Assembly (NCBI GenBank): GCA_035772405.1
Contig: JAYKKM010000082.1
Location: 372,001 to 436,000 of the forward strand
Direction: 5' to 3'
Length of the DNA stretch: 64,000 nucleotides
Source: Chrysogorgia sp. JL179-B06
Lineage: Eukaryota > Cnidaria > Anthozoa > Scleralcyonacea > Chrysogorgiidae
This document shows, in pieces, positions 41,413 through 52,180 of the stretch. The first letter of the stretch is position 1. Every line of letters begins with the position of its first letter. A program made the translations under genes and the position numbers. The notes beneath the pieces were generated by a model. The model was not told where the DNA came from. It made no database searches and saw nothing but the letters and a program-made list of their open reading frames with translations.

Positions 41413-42493
41413 ATGGCTTCACTCCCAGATTTTCCGCCGTTTAACGTACACCAGGACAATAGTGCTGGCCCGAGATGGAAAAAATGTCACAATGGTTCGA
41501 ACGGCTACTTTGTGGACTTAACATTACAGCTGATAAACGAAAAACAGCTCTGCTATTGCACTACGCTGGTCCTGACGTTGATGACATTTATGACACTCTG
41601 CCCACTACCGATCACGACGACTACAAAACCGTGGTGGAGAAGCTTAACCAGTACTTCACCCCTCAAACCAACGTGGCCTTCGAAGTTTTCAATTTCCGTC
41701 AGGCGAAGCAGAAACCGGAAGAGTCCCTTGATTCTTTCCATACTCGATTGCGCCATCTTGCTCAAACGTGCGAATTTAGTGATATGGCAAAGAGATCAAA
41801 GACCACATCATCTTGACTTGTACATCCAACTCTTTACGTCGACGTGCCCTTCTAGACAATCTTGATCTACAAAAGCTTCTGAAGACCGGAAGAGCCATTG
41901 AAATAAGCGAACGACAGGCCAGCCAAGTCGAGCAACAAGAATTCTCCAGTGTAAACTCAACACGTGACGGAAATAAACAACATACAAACAAAGAAGCCAC
42001 AGCGGCCCCAAGATCTCGTTTTGACAACAATCGCAATCGTAATTTAAGAAGCCCAAGCGCTGAGCCAAGCCGTACAAACCCAATCTGCCGAAACTGCGGT
42101 GGAACATACCCGCACACCAGAGTCTGCCCAGCGAAAGGACAGGACTGCAAATTCTGTGGGAAAATCGGGCATTTTGCTCGGGTTTGCCGTACAAATCCAC
42201 CATCGTCACAGTCTGTAAAGAATGTCTCCCATACCAGCCCACAGCATACCACCGACTCTGACTCCGAACCAACCTATGGTTGCACAATCGCAAATCTAAC
42301 TCGAAAAACTACACCACCACACTGCCATGTAAACATTGCAGGGCACAACGTAACCGTCATGATCGATTCTGGTGCTTCCGTCAATGTCCTTGATGACGTC
42401 ACCTATAACCAAATCAACCACAACAATGGCATCACACTGGAGAAAACAAACCACAAAATTTACTCCTATGGATCGACATCCAACTACCGCTAA
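41413..42493 (+). pseudogene. Gypsy-1 gag and protease
   Basis: ATG at 41413 opens MASLPDFPPFNVHQD. A shift then gives the capsid-like part (41475-41816: MSQWFERLLCGLNITAD, RKTALLLHYAGPDVDD, FNFRQAKQKPEESLDSF). A second shift at about 41810 gives the nucleocapsid with zinc knuckles (CRNCGGTYPHTRVC and CKFCGKIGHFARVC) and the protease with catalytic Asp in VMIDSGASVNVLDD. The frame stops at 42493 just after the protease. Two frame changes lie inside what is normally one ORF. Confidence 0.9.
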
Positions 42494-42552
42494 AAGGAAC
42501 TGTCACAACAAACATTTCAACTCATTCCAAACACCTTTCTGCTCAATTCCAT

Positions 42553-43627
42553 GTGGTTGAAGGCAACTCTGGGAACCTGCTAAGCTATAATACAGCCTAC
42601 CAACTTGACTTGCTTAAAATTTCGGTCAACAGCGCCACATCTAACCAGTATCCTCCAGAATTTGAATGCCTCTTCTCTGGTATTGGAAAGCTAACTGGTA
42701 AAACCGTTAAACTACACATTGACCCCGACGTCTCCCCTAAGCAACAACCCCACCATCGAATCCCTTTCCACGTTCGATCCGATGTAGAAAAAGAGCTCCA
42801 ACGACTTGAAGAGTTGGATATAATCGAAAAGGTCGATGGACCGACCCCGTGGGTTAGTCCAATTGTTCTAGTCCCAAAAAAAGTCAGGCGAAATACGAAT
42901 CTGTATTGATATGCGTGAGGCCAACCGGGCAGTTAAACGAGAAAAACATTTGATGCCCACCATAGATGACCTGGTAGCTGACTTAAATGGCGCAACTGTC
43001 TTCACAACCTTGGACCTATCCTCTGGCTACCATCAACTTGAGCTTGCAGAAGAAAGTCGGCACATTACCACTTTTAGCACCCATCTTGGCCTCAGACGGT
43101 ATAAGCGACTTCTGTTTGGAATAAATGCAGCCTCCAAGATCTTACAAAACGCCATCGAAGAGCTGCTGACCGGACTGACTGGCTGCAAGAATATATCCGA
43201 TGATATAATCGTTTTTGGCAAAGACCAAGCCACTCATGATGTCAACCTTCATCGAGTCCTTGAAAGGCTAAAGTCGCACAACCTTCGATTAAACAAGGAT
43301 AAATGCCACTTTTCGAGATCCGAAGTAATGTTTTACGGCCACATCTTCAGCGCAGAAGGACTACGCCCCAACCCAAAGAAGGTTGAAGCTATCCAGAATG
43401 CTACACCTCCACGTAATCCAAGCGAAGTTAAGTCTCTCCTAGGAATGGCCCAGTACCTGTCACGCTACATAGCAGGTTATGCTGATATTACAGCTCCGTT
43501 ACGTGCCTTGACCAAAGAAGATATCACCTGGAAATGGGAAGAAACTGAGCAAGTGACCCTTGACAAACTCTGGCAACCAAGTCATGTCATACTTCGATCC
43601 TCATCAAGCCACAGAAGTAATCGTTGA
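42553..43627 (+). pseudogene. Gypsy-1 reverse transcriptase
   Basis: Two frames (42553-42909, 42911-43627) joined at a run of seven A residues give ELQRLEELDIIEKVDGPTPW, the finger region IDMREANRAVKREKHLMP, palm FTTLDLSSGYHQLEL (first Asp), SRYIAGYADI, and the polymerase box NISDDIIVFG. Removing one A from the run restores the frame, so this may be a sequencing or replication slip. The thumb continues with LSRYIAGYADITAPLRALTK. Confidence 0.9.
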
Positions 43628-45335
43628 CGCCAGCCTTGTTGGTCTTGGTGCACTACTAATTCAAAACGACAACGTAATCTGCTATGCAAGCCGCGTCCTA
43701 ACTGACGTAGAAAGTAGATACTCTCAGACCGAGAAAGAAATGCTTGCAGTGGTTTGGGCTGTCGAGCACTTCCACCTTTATCTATATGGTGCTCAATTTA
43801 CCATCATAACTGATCATCAGCCACTACTCAGTATTTTTCGCAGCCACAAAGCCACCTCCGCCCGTATTGACCGTTGGAAGTTGCGTTTAATGCCTTACAA
43901 CTATCAGCTCACCTACAAACCTGGCAAAGATGAGAAAAACCCAGCAGATTTCCTCAGCCGACATCCAAATTGCTCAGAGTCTCAACCGGAAAGCGTAGCC
44001 GAGGAATACATTAACTATGTATGCACCAATGCTGTGCCCAATGCCATGACCCTGCAAGAAATCCAGGTTGAAACCTCAGCAGATGACATAATGCAAATGG
44101 TCATTCAAGCCATCGAAACCAACAATTGGTCAAATCCAGCCACAACAGAATACAAGAAAGTAAGTGACGAACTGTCGATACATAAAGGAATCGTTCTCCG
44201 GGGAAACCGAATCGTTATACCTACCTCTTTAAGACGACGAACAATCAACCTAGCGCATATCGGCCATCAAGGAATTGTGAAAACTAAATGTTTACTTCGC
44301 ACAAAAGTCTGGTTTCCTAATGTTGACAAGATGGTGGAAGAAACCATTCATAATTGCCTGCCATGCCAAGCTGCTACTTCTGGCAACCACCCTGCACCTG
44401 AACCACTGCAGGTGACACAACTACCGACGGCACCTTGGAAAGAAGTCGCAATAGATTTTCTAGGTCTTTTTCCAACTGGGGAATATCTCCTAGTAACAAT
44501 TGATGAGTTCAGTCGGTTTCCTGAAGTTGAAGTGCTCACCACAGTCTCAGCCAAAGCTGTTCTTCCAAAATTGGATGCAATCTTTTCTCGCCAAGGAATT
44601 CCAGAAGTTTTAAAAAGCGACAATGGCCCACCATTCAACGGCACTGAGTTTGAGACATACGCTAAACACTGTGGTTTTACACACCGTAAAATAACACCAT
44701 GCTGGCCTCAGTCCAATGGAGGGGCCGAGCGTTTTATGCGCACGTTACAGAAGTGCATTCGGGCTGCCATTATTGAAAAGAAGAATTGGAAGCAAGCGAT
44801 GAATAAATTCCTCCTTAACTACAGGGCAACTCCTCATTCCACTACTAACACATCTCCCTCTGAAAGCCTAAACAACCGGAAGGTAAAGACCATGTTGCCG
44901 GAGATGTATCAGTCTACATCGACACCTCAACACAAACTAATGGCTGAAAGTGATGCTCACAAGAAAGAGAAAGTGAAATCCTGGGCAGACAACAGACGGC
45001 ATGCCAAGGAATGTTGCATCAAACCAGGTGATACCGTCCTTGTGAGACAGCCAAAGGAGAACAAATTCAGTGCTCCATACAATCCCCAACCTTTTGTTGT
45101 TGAAAAGAGAAAGGGAACAATGGTCACCGCCAAGAACGATTCAAAAACAGTTACACGAAATTCCTCGCAATTCAAAATTATTTCAGCCAAGTCAGCGAAC
45201 CATGATGACAAGGAAGTTAACCCAATGGCTGCAAAACCATCTAAGCCCGAAGAACCAGAAACCCTTCAACAAAGACCAAAACGGAATCTGAAACGACCAT
45301 CAAGGCTCTCGGACTACAGCACGTTTAAACCGTGA
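43560..45335 (+). CDS. Gypsy-1 RNase H and integrase
   Basis: A 591-codon open frame. RNase H comes first (EVIVDASLVGLGALLIQ, Asp in VDAS; EKEMLAVVWAVEHF; ITDHQPLLSIF). Then the integrase zinc finger (LAHIGHQGIVKTKCLL; CLPCQAATSG), catalytic core (AIDFLGLFPTGEYLLVTID, SDNGPPFNG, QSNGGAERFMRTL, a DDE set) and C-terminal domain (CIKPGDTVLVRQPKENK). All catalytic residues are present. The true start is upstream in the fused pol frame; the first ATG is internal. Confidence 0.93.
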   Translation: MTNSGNQVMSYFDPHQATEVIVDASLVGLGALLIQNDNVICYASRVLTDVESRYSQTEKEMLAVVWAVEHFHLYLYGAQFTIITDHQPLLSIFRSHKATSARIDRWKLRLMPYNYQLTYKPGKDEKNPADFLSRHPNCSESQPESVAEEYINYVCTNAVPNAMTLQEIQVETSADDIMQMVIQAIETNNWSNPATTEYKKVSDELSIHKGIVLRGNRIVIPTSLRRRTINLAHIGHQGIVKTKCLLRTKVWFPNVDKMVEETIHNCLPCQAATSGNHPAPEPLQVTQLPTAPWKEVAIDFLGLFPTGEYLLVTIDEFSRFPEVEVLTTVSAKAVLPKLDAIFSRQGIPEVLKSDNGPPFNGTEFETYAKHCGFTHRKITPCWPQSNGGAERFMRTLQKCIRAAIIEKKNWKQAMNKFLLNYRATPHSTTNTSPSESLNNRKVKTMLPEMYQSTSTPQHKLMAESDAHKKEKVKSWADNRRHAKECCIKPGDTVLVRQPKENKFSAPYNPQPFVVEKRKGTMVTAKNDSKTVTRNSSQFKIISAKSANHDDKEVNPMAAKPSKPEEPETLQQRPKRNLKRPSRLSDYSTFKP

Positions 45336-45472
45336 ACTAATATAAACCGCTCCAAATGACAGCTCAGACAATATTATAGTCCATGACATATTAATCGAGA
45401 GCAACAGTAACTCTGACATGTTGTTTTATGTTTCTGTTAATAGATTGTACTATTATCTGACAAAGGGAGGGA

Positions 45473-45612
45473 TGTAATATAGTTAATAGTCATTATTACG
45501 TCATCAGACAAGCAGACCATGTGAGAGGTCTGTGGCGGGAAAACGGCAGTATAGATTGCATACTTTCATACCAAGAGTTCATATTAAATTGTTATATACA
45601 AAAGACATTACA
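45473..45612 (+). repeat. Gypsy-1 3' LTR
   Basis: 140 bp, directly preceded by the polypurine tract and followed by the CTGAT duplication. Confidence 0.95.
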
Positions 45613-46288
45613 CTGATGATGACTGCTGATCAGAATCTAAAACATCGTGCCACCAAGTAGTAATAGTAGTGAGGAATGATTTTGGTTAACATGGCATCAA
45701 CACCCAATAACTTCTTGGGTGTTTTCTAATTTGTTTTTGATGTGCAGGGCACTGTGAACCAATTGTTGCAATAGGTTGTCTTGCAGAGGGAAAAGTTCAT
45801 CTGTTTCATCTTCTATTGTAATAGCTGACAGGTGCTGTTTATATGACAAAATCATACTTATCCATGGATATATTAACAGATGTGCCTTTGGGTCAATTCC
45901 TCAAACAAAACCAGCCTGCCCAATCACCCGTGAACTGTTCAACATCATCATAGAATGTTTTTCTCCTTGATCTGTATAATCGTTGGGGAAATTCGATATT
46001 TCCCATTATTTCCCATTGAGCAAGTTTTGATATAATGAAGCCATACAGTTCCCATATCATACACAATACCTTGATCCAAATCAGACAGAATCATAGGCAT
46101 ACCTGACTAGTTATGTCTGGAGGGCAAAACATTTTTGCCTGAAAAATGAAGAGTTGACTGTCAATCATTGGATGCAGTGTGGCAGGTGTAACTTCATATG
46201 CGACTAGATTTCTCAGCAGTTTCCTCACCAAAATAGGGGAGTACCAGTACTTAATCTATCGTATGTGATTATTAACATTAACATTTAA
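45613..46288. other. Intergenic stretch right of Gypsy-1
   Basis: Direct continuation of 41123 after removal of Gypsy-1. The first part may belong to the decayed minus-strand gene at 40-41 kb (VLDSDQQSSSDQ across the insertion point). No other feature is supported. Confidence 0.4.
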
Positions 46289-46393
46289 CAATTATTCACC
46301 GAAGTGGAAGTGAATAGTGGTGGATATTTACCGATACGCGAAGCGTCGAGGTAAATATCCAACCACTATTCACTGACACTGAGGTGAATAATT
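46289..46393. repeat. Hairpin repeat (CACTATTCAC-type)
   Basis: AATTATTCACC...GTGAATAGTGG...GATATTTACC pairs with GGTAAATATCC...CACTATTCAC...GGTGAATAATT. The loop contains CGCGAAGCG. It lies directly left of the TIR element starting at 46395. Confidence 0.85.
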
Positions 46394-46394
46394 G

Positions 46395-47458
46395 TTTTAG
46401 CATATACCAAAACAAATTGATAAAAAATAAGTAAATTTCGGTTAGTTTCATTATAATTTAGCCAGGAATTGGTGCGAAACGCAAGGCAAAAAATGCTCTT
46501 TCGATATGGCTTTCCATATTTGGAGTTGTTTATCAGTTTTGACAAGCTGACAGCAGCAGCCGGTCGTTTTGAAAACCTTTCGCAGTTGGATCAAAGTAAG
46601 GCAAAAGACCACTGGATTTTAACTCAAAGGAAATATTTTAATACTGTACATGGGAAAACCTGAGGACAAACGATAACTAATGAATTCTGGGTGAGTAAAC
46701 GACAGTAATTGTTCTTTTCAAAGCGTTTTTATTTCGGTCAGTGCAATGACAATGTTTCATATTGTGTTTAGTCGTTGAATTTCCTTTAATTTATAAAGAT
46801 TTCTGTGGGTGTTTACTGTTATAAAATCCAGGTAATTTGTTTAGTATTCAGTTCATTACTTGCCAGTTTCTTGGGCAGTGTATCGCGGTAATCTGTATGG
46901 CGAGTTCGCTATTTGCAATACTAAGCTGTAGAAATCCATTTTTGGCACAAAACACAAACAACAGTACTAATGCATTACGTTTTGCTTATTTTGGTGTAAC
47001 CGAAATGATTTTTAATGTTTGTAAATGTTATTAAATTTTATATGAAAGGCAATTCAAATTGTCTCAAACTATATAAAGGCGAATATCGATATATGAACTA
47101 CGGAGAACACTTTTCTTTCAAAATATTTGAACGAAAACTGACATGCAACAGTCAGTTTGTTCAATCCAGTTTGTTTTCAGAGCATATCATTCGTTGTTCT
47201 GTGGATTTTGAGCACTTTCTATTCTCTCTTTGAAACTTGTTTTTCATAAATATTACCTAAAATAATTTTCCTACATACAGTAATTGTTTTCTATCTGCCT
47301 GCTTTTACCAATTTCTTGCATTATGTAAAAAGCAAATCGTTCAAGAGAATGACACCATGTTGTTTTGCGAAACAGTGAATAGTGCAGGATATCCCGAGCT
47401 AGAGGAACCAATCAGATTGCGTGAAAAGCACTATTCACTGTTTTGGTATATGCTAAAA
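46395..47458. mobile_element. 1.06-kb element with 20-bp inverted ends
   Basis: TTTTAGCATATACCAAAACA at 46395-46414 is perfectly inverted at 47439-47458. If the core TIR is GCATATACCAAAACA, a TA dinucleotide flanks each end, as in Tc1/mariner-type MITEs. CACTATTCACTG next to the right end matches the hairpin at 46289-46393, linking the two. The interior has short ORFs only (46837-47034, 47015-47233), none recognised. Confidence 0.7.
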
Positions 47459-47649
47459 TATATTATCCTTAGTATAATTTTAAACTGGGCAACTGCAAAC
47501 AACTCTAATATATTATGTTAATGTTAAAACAAATAAACTTTAATATTAAAACAGTTCTAAATATAAATTTTTCATGAATATTTAACAGCAATTAATATTA
47601 CCAGAAATTTCTTTAAAAAAGTGAGCGAAATTTTCATTTTTCAAACGTT

Positions 47650-47880
47650 TAGGGAACATTTGGCAATTGCCCCCTGCATGGTACGTTAACTCTACCATCT
47701 ATACCAGTACGAAGGAATACCACAGAGCAGCTTGTATAAAGTTGCTACAAAAGTAACCAGCGATGCACCCTGTTTGTGGATGCCATGCTCAAGATTGTAA
47801 GAATCCAATCGGTTTGTCAAAGACTAGACTGTTCTTAAATATTCCTGAGACTTAAACATAATAAAGTGTAAAAAAATCAC
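47650..47880. repeat. Repeat unit copy B, left piece (interrupted by Gypsy-2)
   Basis: Reverse complement of about 39970-40145 in copy A (for example TTGTATAAAGTTGCTACAAA and GTTCTTAAATATTC). It carries about 37 bp (GCACCCTGTTTGTGGATGCC...) absent from copy A. The repeat resumes at 52372 after the Gypsy-2 insertion. Confidence 0.85.
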
Positions 47881-48071
47881 TGTAGTGTTATGCTTTTAAA
47901 AGTACTTTATTCACGATAACAAGTTATAACTATAACACAAGCTCGTACAACGTAAAAGCAACGTACAAAACAATATGGCGTCCGCCCTCGATACCATACT
48001 CCAAAAGGAGGTTTGTCCCGATAGTTAATGGCCAATGCAGTTCGACTGTCTCGACACAACAACATACAACA
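47881..48071 (-). repeat. Gypsy-2 3' LTR
   Basis: 191 bp, identical to 52181-52371. On the minus strand it runs from TGTTGTATG to AACACTACA. Confidence 0.95.
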
Positions 48072-48104
48072 TCTCTCCCTACCAACAATAATAGTCCAAC
48101 CCAC

Positions 48105-50513
48105 TTAAATGTCATAATCTTTCAAATAACTGGGTGTCCGGGTTGTACGTCGTGGTCTCTGCGCTTTCTCGATGTTTTCATCCGGCCCATTTTGTTGGTT
48201 CTCTTTCTGCGGCGCGTCGTCTCCGTTTTCGTTCTCCGTGGCTCCGTCACTTTCACTTGACGCACCCTCGTCATCTTCGTTGTCCGCAAGAGCGTCGGAT
48301 TTAATCTTATTTAAATGGAAGTATGACGCGTCCCTCGTAATTGTCCACGTCCCATCAATCCCCTGAGCGGTTATTCGCGAACCTTGAACATCGGTAACTC
48401 GCAAAGGTGTGGGGTTGAACATAGGTGTCAACTTGTTGACTTTCTTCTGCTTCACGATTACACTGTCACCTACACGAAATGTATGTGGTGGCAGTCCATT
48501 TATCATCTTGGCTTTGTAGCGCTGATCTTGTGAGCGATCCACGACATTGTCGGTCGGTGCAATAAGTGGTAGTACCGTTCGCATTTCTCTTCCGCCATGC
48601 ATTGCAGCATGCGGGCTAACACCAGTCGCGCTGTGTGGGGTAGATCGGTACGTCTGTAAAAACCTTTGGGATGCGTCTCGTAGGGAGCTCCCTTCCAGGG
48701 TTGCTGCTTGCAAAGCTTCCTTCATGCTCCGATTGAAGCGTTCAACTGTTCCGTTCGCTCTGGGCCATTCTGGAGTAACATGGTGATGGTAGTAGCCGCT
48801 GCTTTGAGCAAACTGTTCCATTTCTTGAGATTGGAATGGTGAGCCATTGTCCGATTGGCACACCGCTGGTACACCTTTGTTTGTAAATATCTTCTGTATG
48901 GCTGCAATTGTGGTGTTTGCATTAGGTGCGTTTCGAAACCATGCCATCTCCGGCCACCGGCTGTAGCGGTCAATCATGATGAAAACATACTCTCCATTAG
49001 GATAAGGGCCTTGGAAATCCATTTCCACGTACTGCCACGGACCACTCGGTAGCTCCGACGGTTTGACTGGCTGGTCGTTGTTTGCTGGTTGGACAGCTTG
49101 GCATGGTAAACATTCCCGCACCTGACTCTCGACAGCCTTATCCATCCCGGGGAACCAACAGAATGTCCGTAGGAAATGCTTTGCCTTGCTGATTCCTTGG
49201 TGCGCTCGATGACTTAGTTCGACAACACGTTTTTGTAGAGCGGTAGGGACGACAACACGTGATCCCCGACACACCACACCGTTGACCACACTCAAGTCGT
49301 GTTTGATTTCTGGGACCATGTAGGATTTTAGTTCCGTGTTATCGTCGCTGCCTCCTGACTGAACTGCTTTGACAAGTCTCTGATAGACTTCACATCTTGC
49401 CCCCTCAGCTCTAATATCCTCCACTGTCACTGCTCTTTGCTCACTGACGGCATGGCAGCAGCCAGCCTCTACAACACTCTCAGCTGCTGCTTCGATGTCA
49501 AACACGCGGCTTGATCCTTCTCGGTCGACATGATGTCGTGACATGTAATCAGCAATACACGTTTTCCCTGGGCGGTAGACGACCTCGTACTCGAACTCTT
49601 GCACGTCCATAACAAAGTTCTCCACTCTGGGCAGTAACTCCCCGCACAACTTGTGGAACATATAGGTTAACGGACGGTGGTCGGTAACAATACGGAATTT
49701 CGGCGCGCCAAGCAAATACTTTCGGAGCTTCCTGCATGCCCAACGCACTGCCAGTGCTTCTCGCTCAGTCGGGGAGTACCTGGTTTCGACCTCTTTCAAC
49801 GAACGTGACTTGTACATAACTGGGTGGAAGGCTTCGGTCTTCGATGCTCGCTGGACAAGGACTGCACCCAGACCTGTGATACTGGCATCTACTACTAGTT
49901 CGGTGTCGTGTCCGATAACGTAATGGTGCAGTAGTGAGTATTCGCTAAGCGAGGCTTGCAACTTTGTAAATGCTTCCTGACATTTTTCGTCCCAGGACCA
50001 TAATTTCTCTTTCAGCTGTTGCCGCAGAGGATGGACGATACTTGCGAAGTTCGGAATGAAACGTTCACTAAAACCTGCCATCCCGAGGAAAGAGCGTAAT
50101 TCAGCTTTGCTTGTGGGTCGGCTTGCTTCTTGTAGGTTCCTCACATTCTTTGGGTCGGGTTTTGTGCCATGTTTGTTGAATACCAGTCCGACGAATCGCA
50201 CTTCTTCTACATCGAAGACACACTTGTGTGGGCTCACGGTGATACCATTGCTTGTTAAGGCTGACAAGACTTGTTGTAGTGCTGCATCATGCTCTTCGAC
50301 TGACCCGCCGATTAGGATATCGTCTGCTATATTCACTTGATTTGGAATACCAGACAACATCTTGTGCATCTCCAACTGAAGGATATCCTGGGCAGATTTG
50401 GTTCCATAGTTGAGCCTCTTGTAACGGTAAAGGCCATCGGGACCATGGAAAGTGGTGATGTTGCGCGACGGTTCGTCCAGAACAAACTGGTGGTATGATT
50501 CTTTGAGGTCCAA
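48105..50513 (-). CDS. Gypsy-2 RT, RNase H and integrase
   Basis: 802 codons open. RT starts within the palm (TKLDLKESYHQFVLDEPSRN), polymerase box NIADDILIGG near residue 66, then RNase H (ELVVDASITGLGAVLVQRAS; EREALAVRWACRKL; TDHRPLTYMF). The integrase finger follows (LSHRAHQGISKAKHFLR; CLPCQAVQPAN), then the core (EMDFQGPYPNGEYVFIMID, SDNGSPFQS, ANGTVERFNRSM) and a C-terminal domain (FRVGDSVIVKQKK), ending with an acidic Ser-rich tail (NEDDEGASSESDG). DDE residues are intact. The finger region of RT is missing between this ORF and the one upstream. Confidence 0.94.
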   Translation of the reverse strand: MDLKESYHQFVLDEPSRNITTFHGPDGLYRYKRLNYGTKSAQDILQLEMHKMLSGIPNQVNIADDILIGGSVEEHDAALQQVLSALTSNGITVSPHKCVFDVEEVRFVGLVFNKHGTKPDPKNVRNLQEASRPTSKAELRSFLGMAGFSERFIPNFASIVHPLRQQLKEKLWSWDEKCQEAFTKLQASLSEYSLLHHYVIGHDTELVVDASITGLGAVLVQRASKTEAFHPVMYKSRSLKEVETRYSPTEREALAVRWACRKLRKYLLGAPKFRIVTDHRPLTYMFHKLCGELLPRVENFVMDVQEFEYEVVYRPGKTCIADYMSRHHVDREGSSRVFDIEAAAESVVEAGCCHAVSEQRAVTVEDIRAEGARCEVYQRLVKAVQSGGSDDNTELKSYMVPEIKHDLSVVNGVVCRGSRVVVPTALQKRVVELSHRAHQGISKAKHFLRTFCWFPGMDKAVESQVRECLPCQAVQPANNDQPVKPSELPSGPWQYVEMDFQGPYPNGEYVFIMIDRYSRWPEMAWFRNAPNANTTIAAIQKIFTNKGVPAVCQSDNGSPFQSQEMEQFAQSSGYYHHHVTPEWPRANGTVERFNRSMKEALQAATLEGSSLRDASQRFLQTYRSTPHSATGVSPHAAMHGGREMRTVLPLIAPTDNVVDRSQDQRYKAKMINGLPPHTFRVGDSVIVKQKKVNKLTPMFNPTPLRVTDVQGSRITAQGIDGTWTITRDASYFHLNKIKSDALADNEDDEGASSESDGATENENGDDAPQKENQQNGPDENIEKAQRPRRTTRTPSYLKDYDI

Positions 50514-50545
50514 CTTAGTGAAGCGTTCTGCTCCCTGGAATTTGT

Positions 50546-52180
50546 TTACAATCGTTGTATGGCTTTGTTTGCCATTCGCATGTCAATACAGAAACGGATG
50601 TCGTTGGACTCTGGTTTTGGAGCAATGACTGGGGGACTGACCCAACTGCGTGGCTGGTTATCTGGAAACCGTTCAATGATGTCTTGGTTAAGGAGGTCTT
50701 TGACCTTGCTTTCTGCCCGATCCGAAAGATTGAATGGTATCTGCCTCTGTTTCTGCACAACTGGTTTAACATTTTCATCTATCATCAATGACACCTCATT
50801 CGTTTTAGCTTTACCGATCTTGCCTGTGAACACCTCAGAGTTATCAGCGATCATGTCGGCTATCTTTTGACGTTTAGCGGTTGCTAAAACTTTCTTGCAG
50901 GGCTCAGGTACTTGCTTTACTAGAAAACTCTCATTATACTGGACCAATTGTAGTTGTTTGGCTGACCGTTCGGAGAGTAGTGGGTACGCAGATGGTTCTG
51001 ATGTCACATATATCTCAGTGTCGACTGTCCGATCTCCTGCTGTCAATACTGCCTTGAACGAGCCGATGACCGATAATGGTGTTTTACCCCCGTATGCGAA
51101 CAGCCTGATATTTGTCGGCGACAATTTAACTGTTTCCTTAGTCTTCTTCTCAAAACTACGGAAGTGTGCCTGATCCCAAACGTCCTTTTGGGTCCCTGTA
51201 TCTGGTTGCCACAGAACTTCTTGGTCGTTAGTGCGTACTCTCATCAATGACGGTTTCTTCCTCAGCCCGAGATTATTAACTAATTCGATCTTGGCTACGT
51301 CGTACTCATCTGTGTCTGAGTCGGTATCATTTTCGGTGTCAACTGGGTGTTCTTCGTCAATAAGATTGGTTCCGGCTTCCTTTTGTTTCTTGAAGCATTT
51401 ACTGGCATAATGTCCTTTCTTTTTACAATAATTGCAAATTCTGGACGCAGCTGGGCATTCCGAAGCAGGAAAATGTTTCTCGTGTCCACACCTGTTGCAC
51501 TGTTCCGGGGGGGTCGTATTCTTTTGTGAAGGGTGCCTGCGTTTGTCCTCAACTTTGCCGACTACTGATCGAGAATCACCGTTCATTACTTTGCTTCTAG
51601 CCACGGCATCTTCCTTCTTTCTTGCAATGTCTAAGATTTGATCGAGTGTTCTGTCCTTTTGTAAAAATTTAAGGCGAAGGGTGTCATCATGCATGTTGCT
51701 GATGATCAAGCTTTTAATCATTTTCTCAACTGACCAATTCGTGAAATCACACTTGCCTGCTGCTTTTCGTAGCCTCGTTGCATAATTAGTAATACTTTCT
51801 GACGGCTCCGTTTTCATTCTGAGTAATTCAAAAAGCGCGAAGTCGTTACACTGTTTTGGTGAGAAGTGTATTTTCAATTTGGCTTTGGACTTCTCATACT
51901 CGGTCCACCGTTCATCCTCTATGCCGTCTGGCCTGACTGGCTCCGGCAGAGTATCGTGCAGGTCTTCAACATCGATTCCTGCGTATATTAACAGCGCCAT
52001 TTTCGCTACTGCGGGTGTTTTACTTGGATCACATCCATTGTACTTGAGGTCTCTCTCAAACCGTTCGAACCACTTTTCCCATCGTTTCCCGAGATCTAGT
52101 CGATCTCCGTGAGGATCGAAGGGCAAAACTTTCAGCTTGGGTCCTTTTGTAGCCGTGACGGCTGCAGAACTCGTCGCCAT
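50546..52180 (-). CDS. Gypsy-2 gag, protease and RT N-terminus
   Basis: 544 codons from the ATG adjoining the LTR. Residues about 1-200 are the capsid-like part (RWEKWFERFERDLKYNG; MALLIYAGIDVEDLHDTLP; ESITNYATRLRKAAGKCDF). Knuckles (CNRCGHEKHFPASEC; CNYCKKKGHYASKC) follow at about 230-265, then the protease (catalytic Asp in WQPDTGTQKDV, near 330) and the RT start (ESKVKDLLNQDIIERFPDNQ; RSWVSPPVIAPKPESN; FCIDMRMANKAIQR). It stops where roughly 13 codons of the RT finger appear deleted, shifting the frame. Confidence 0.94.
   Translation of the reverse strand: MATSSAAVTATKGPKLKVLPFDPHGDRLDLGKRWEKWFERFERDLKYNGCDPSKTPAVAKMALLIYAGIDVEDLHDTLPEPVRPDGIEDERWTEYEKSKAKLKIHFSPKQCNDFALFELLRMKTEPSESITNYATRLRKAAGKCDFTNWSVEKMIKSLIISNMHDDTLRLKFLQKDRTLDQILDIARKKEDAVARSKVMNGDSRSVVGKVEDKRRHPSQKNTTPPEQCNRCGHEKHFPASECPAASRICNYCKKKGHYASKCFKKQKEAGTNLIDEEHPVDTENDTDSDTDEYDVAKIELVNNLGLRKKPSLMRVRTNDQEVLWQPDTGTQKDVWDQAHFRSFEKKTKETVKLSPTNIRLFAYGGKTPLSVIGSFKAVLTAGDRTVDTEIYVTSEPSAYPLLSERSAKQLQLVQYNESFLVKQVPEPCKKVLATAKRQKIADMIADNSEVFTGKIGKAKTNEVSLMIDENVKPVVQKQRQIPFNLSDRAESKVKDLLNQDIIERFPDNQPRSWVSPPVIAPKPESNDIRFCIDMRMANKAIQRL

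Larger units (their letters stand above)
41124..45612 (+). mobile_element. Gypsy-1 LTR retrotransposon with identical LTRs and 5-bp TSD
   Basis: LTRs 41124-41263 and 45473-45612 (140 bp each) are identical by eye, begin TG, end CA, and are flanked by CTGAT (41119-41123 and 45613-45617). The primer site TGGCGACGAGG (41266-41276) fits the 3' end of tRNA-Ser, and a polypurine tract AAAGGGAGGGA (45462-45472) abuts the 3' LTR. Order gag, protease, RT, RNase H, integrase is that of Metaviridae, with protein features like the K02A2.6/Mag-type lineage. LTR identity means a very recent insertion, yet the coding region has about five frame changes, several at homopolymers such as AAAAAAA near 42879. 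Either it copied in trans or the assembly has indel errors. Confidence 0.95.

Noticed and set aside
47762..47850. THAP-type zinc finger start (MHPVCGCHAQDCKNPIG...LFLNIPET)
   Set aside because: Resembles C...C..LF..IP, but the downstream THAP residues are absent, copy A lacks this 37-bp piece, and the strand opposes the YqaJ gene.
48172..52112. Plus-strand ORFs within Gypsy-2
   Set aside because: Antisense shadows of the two long minus-strand gag-pol ORFs.
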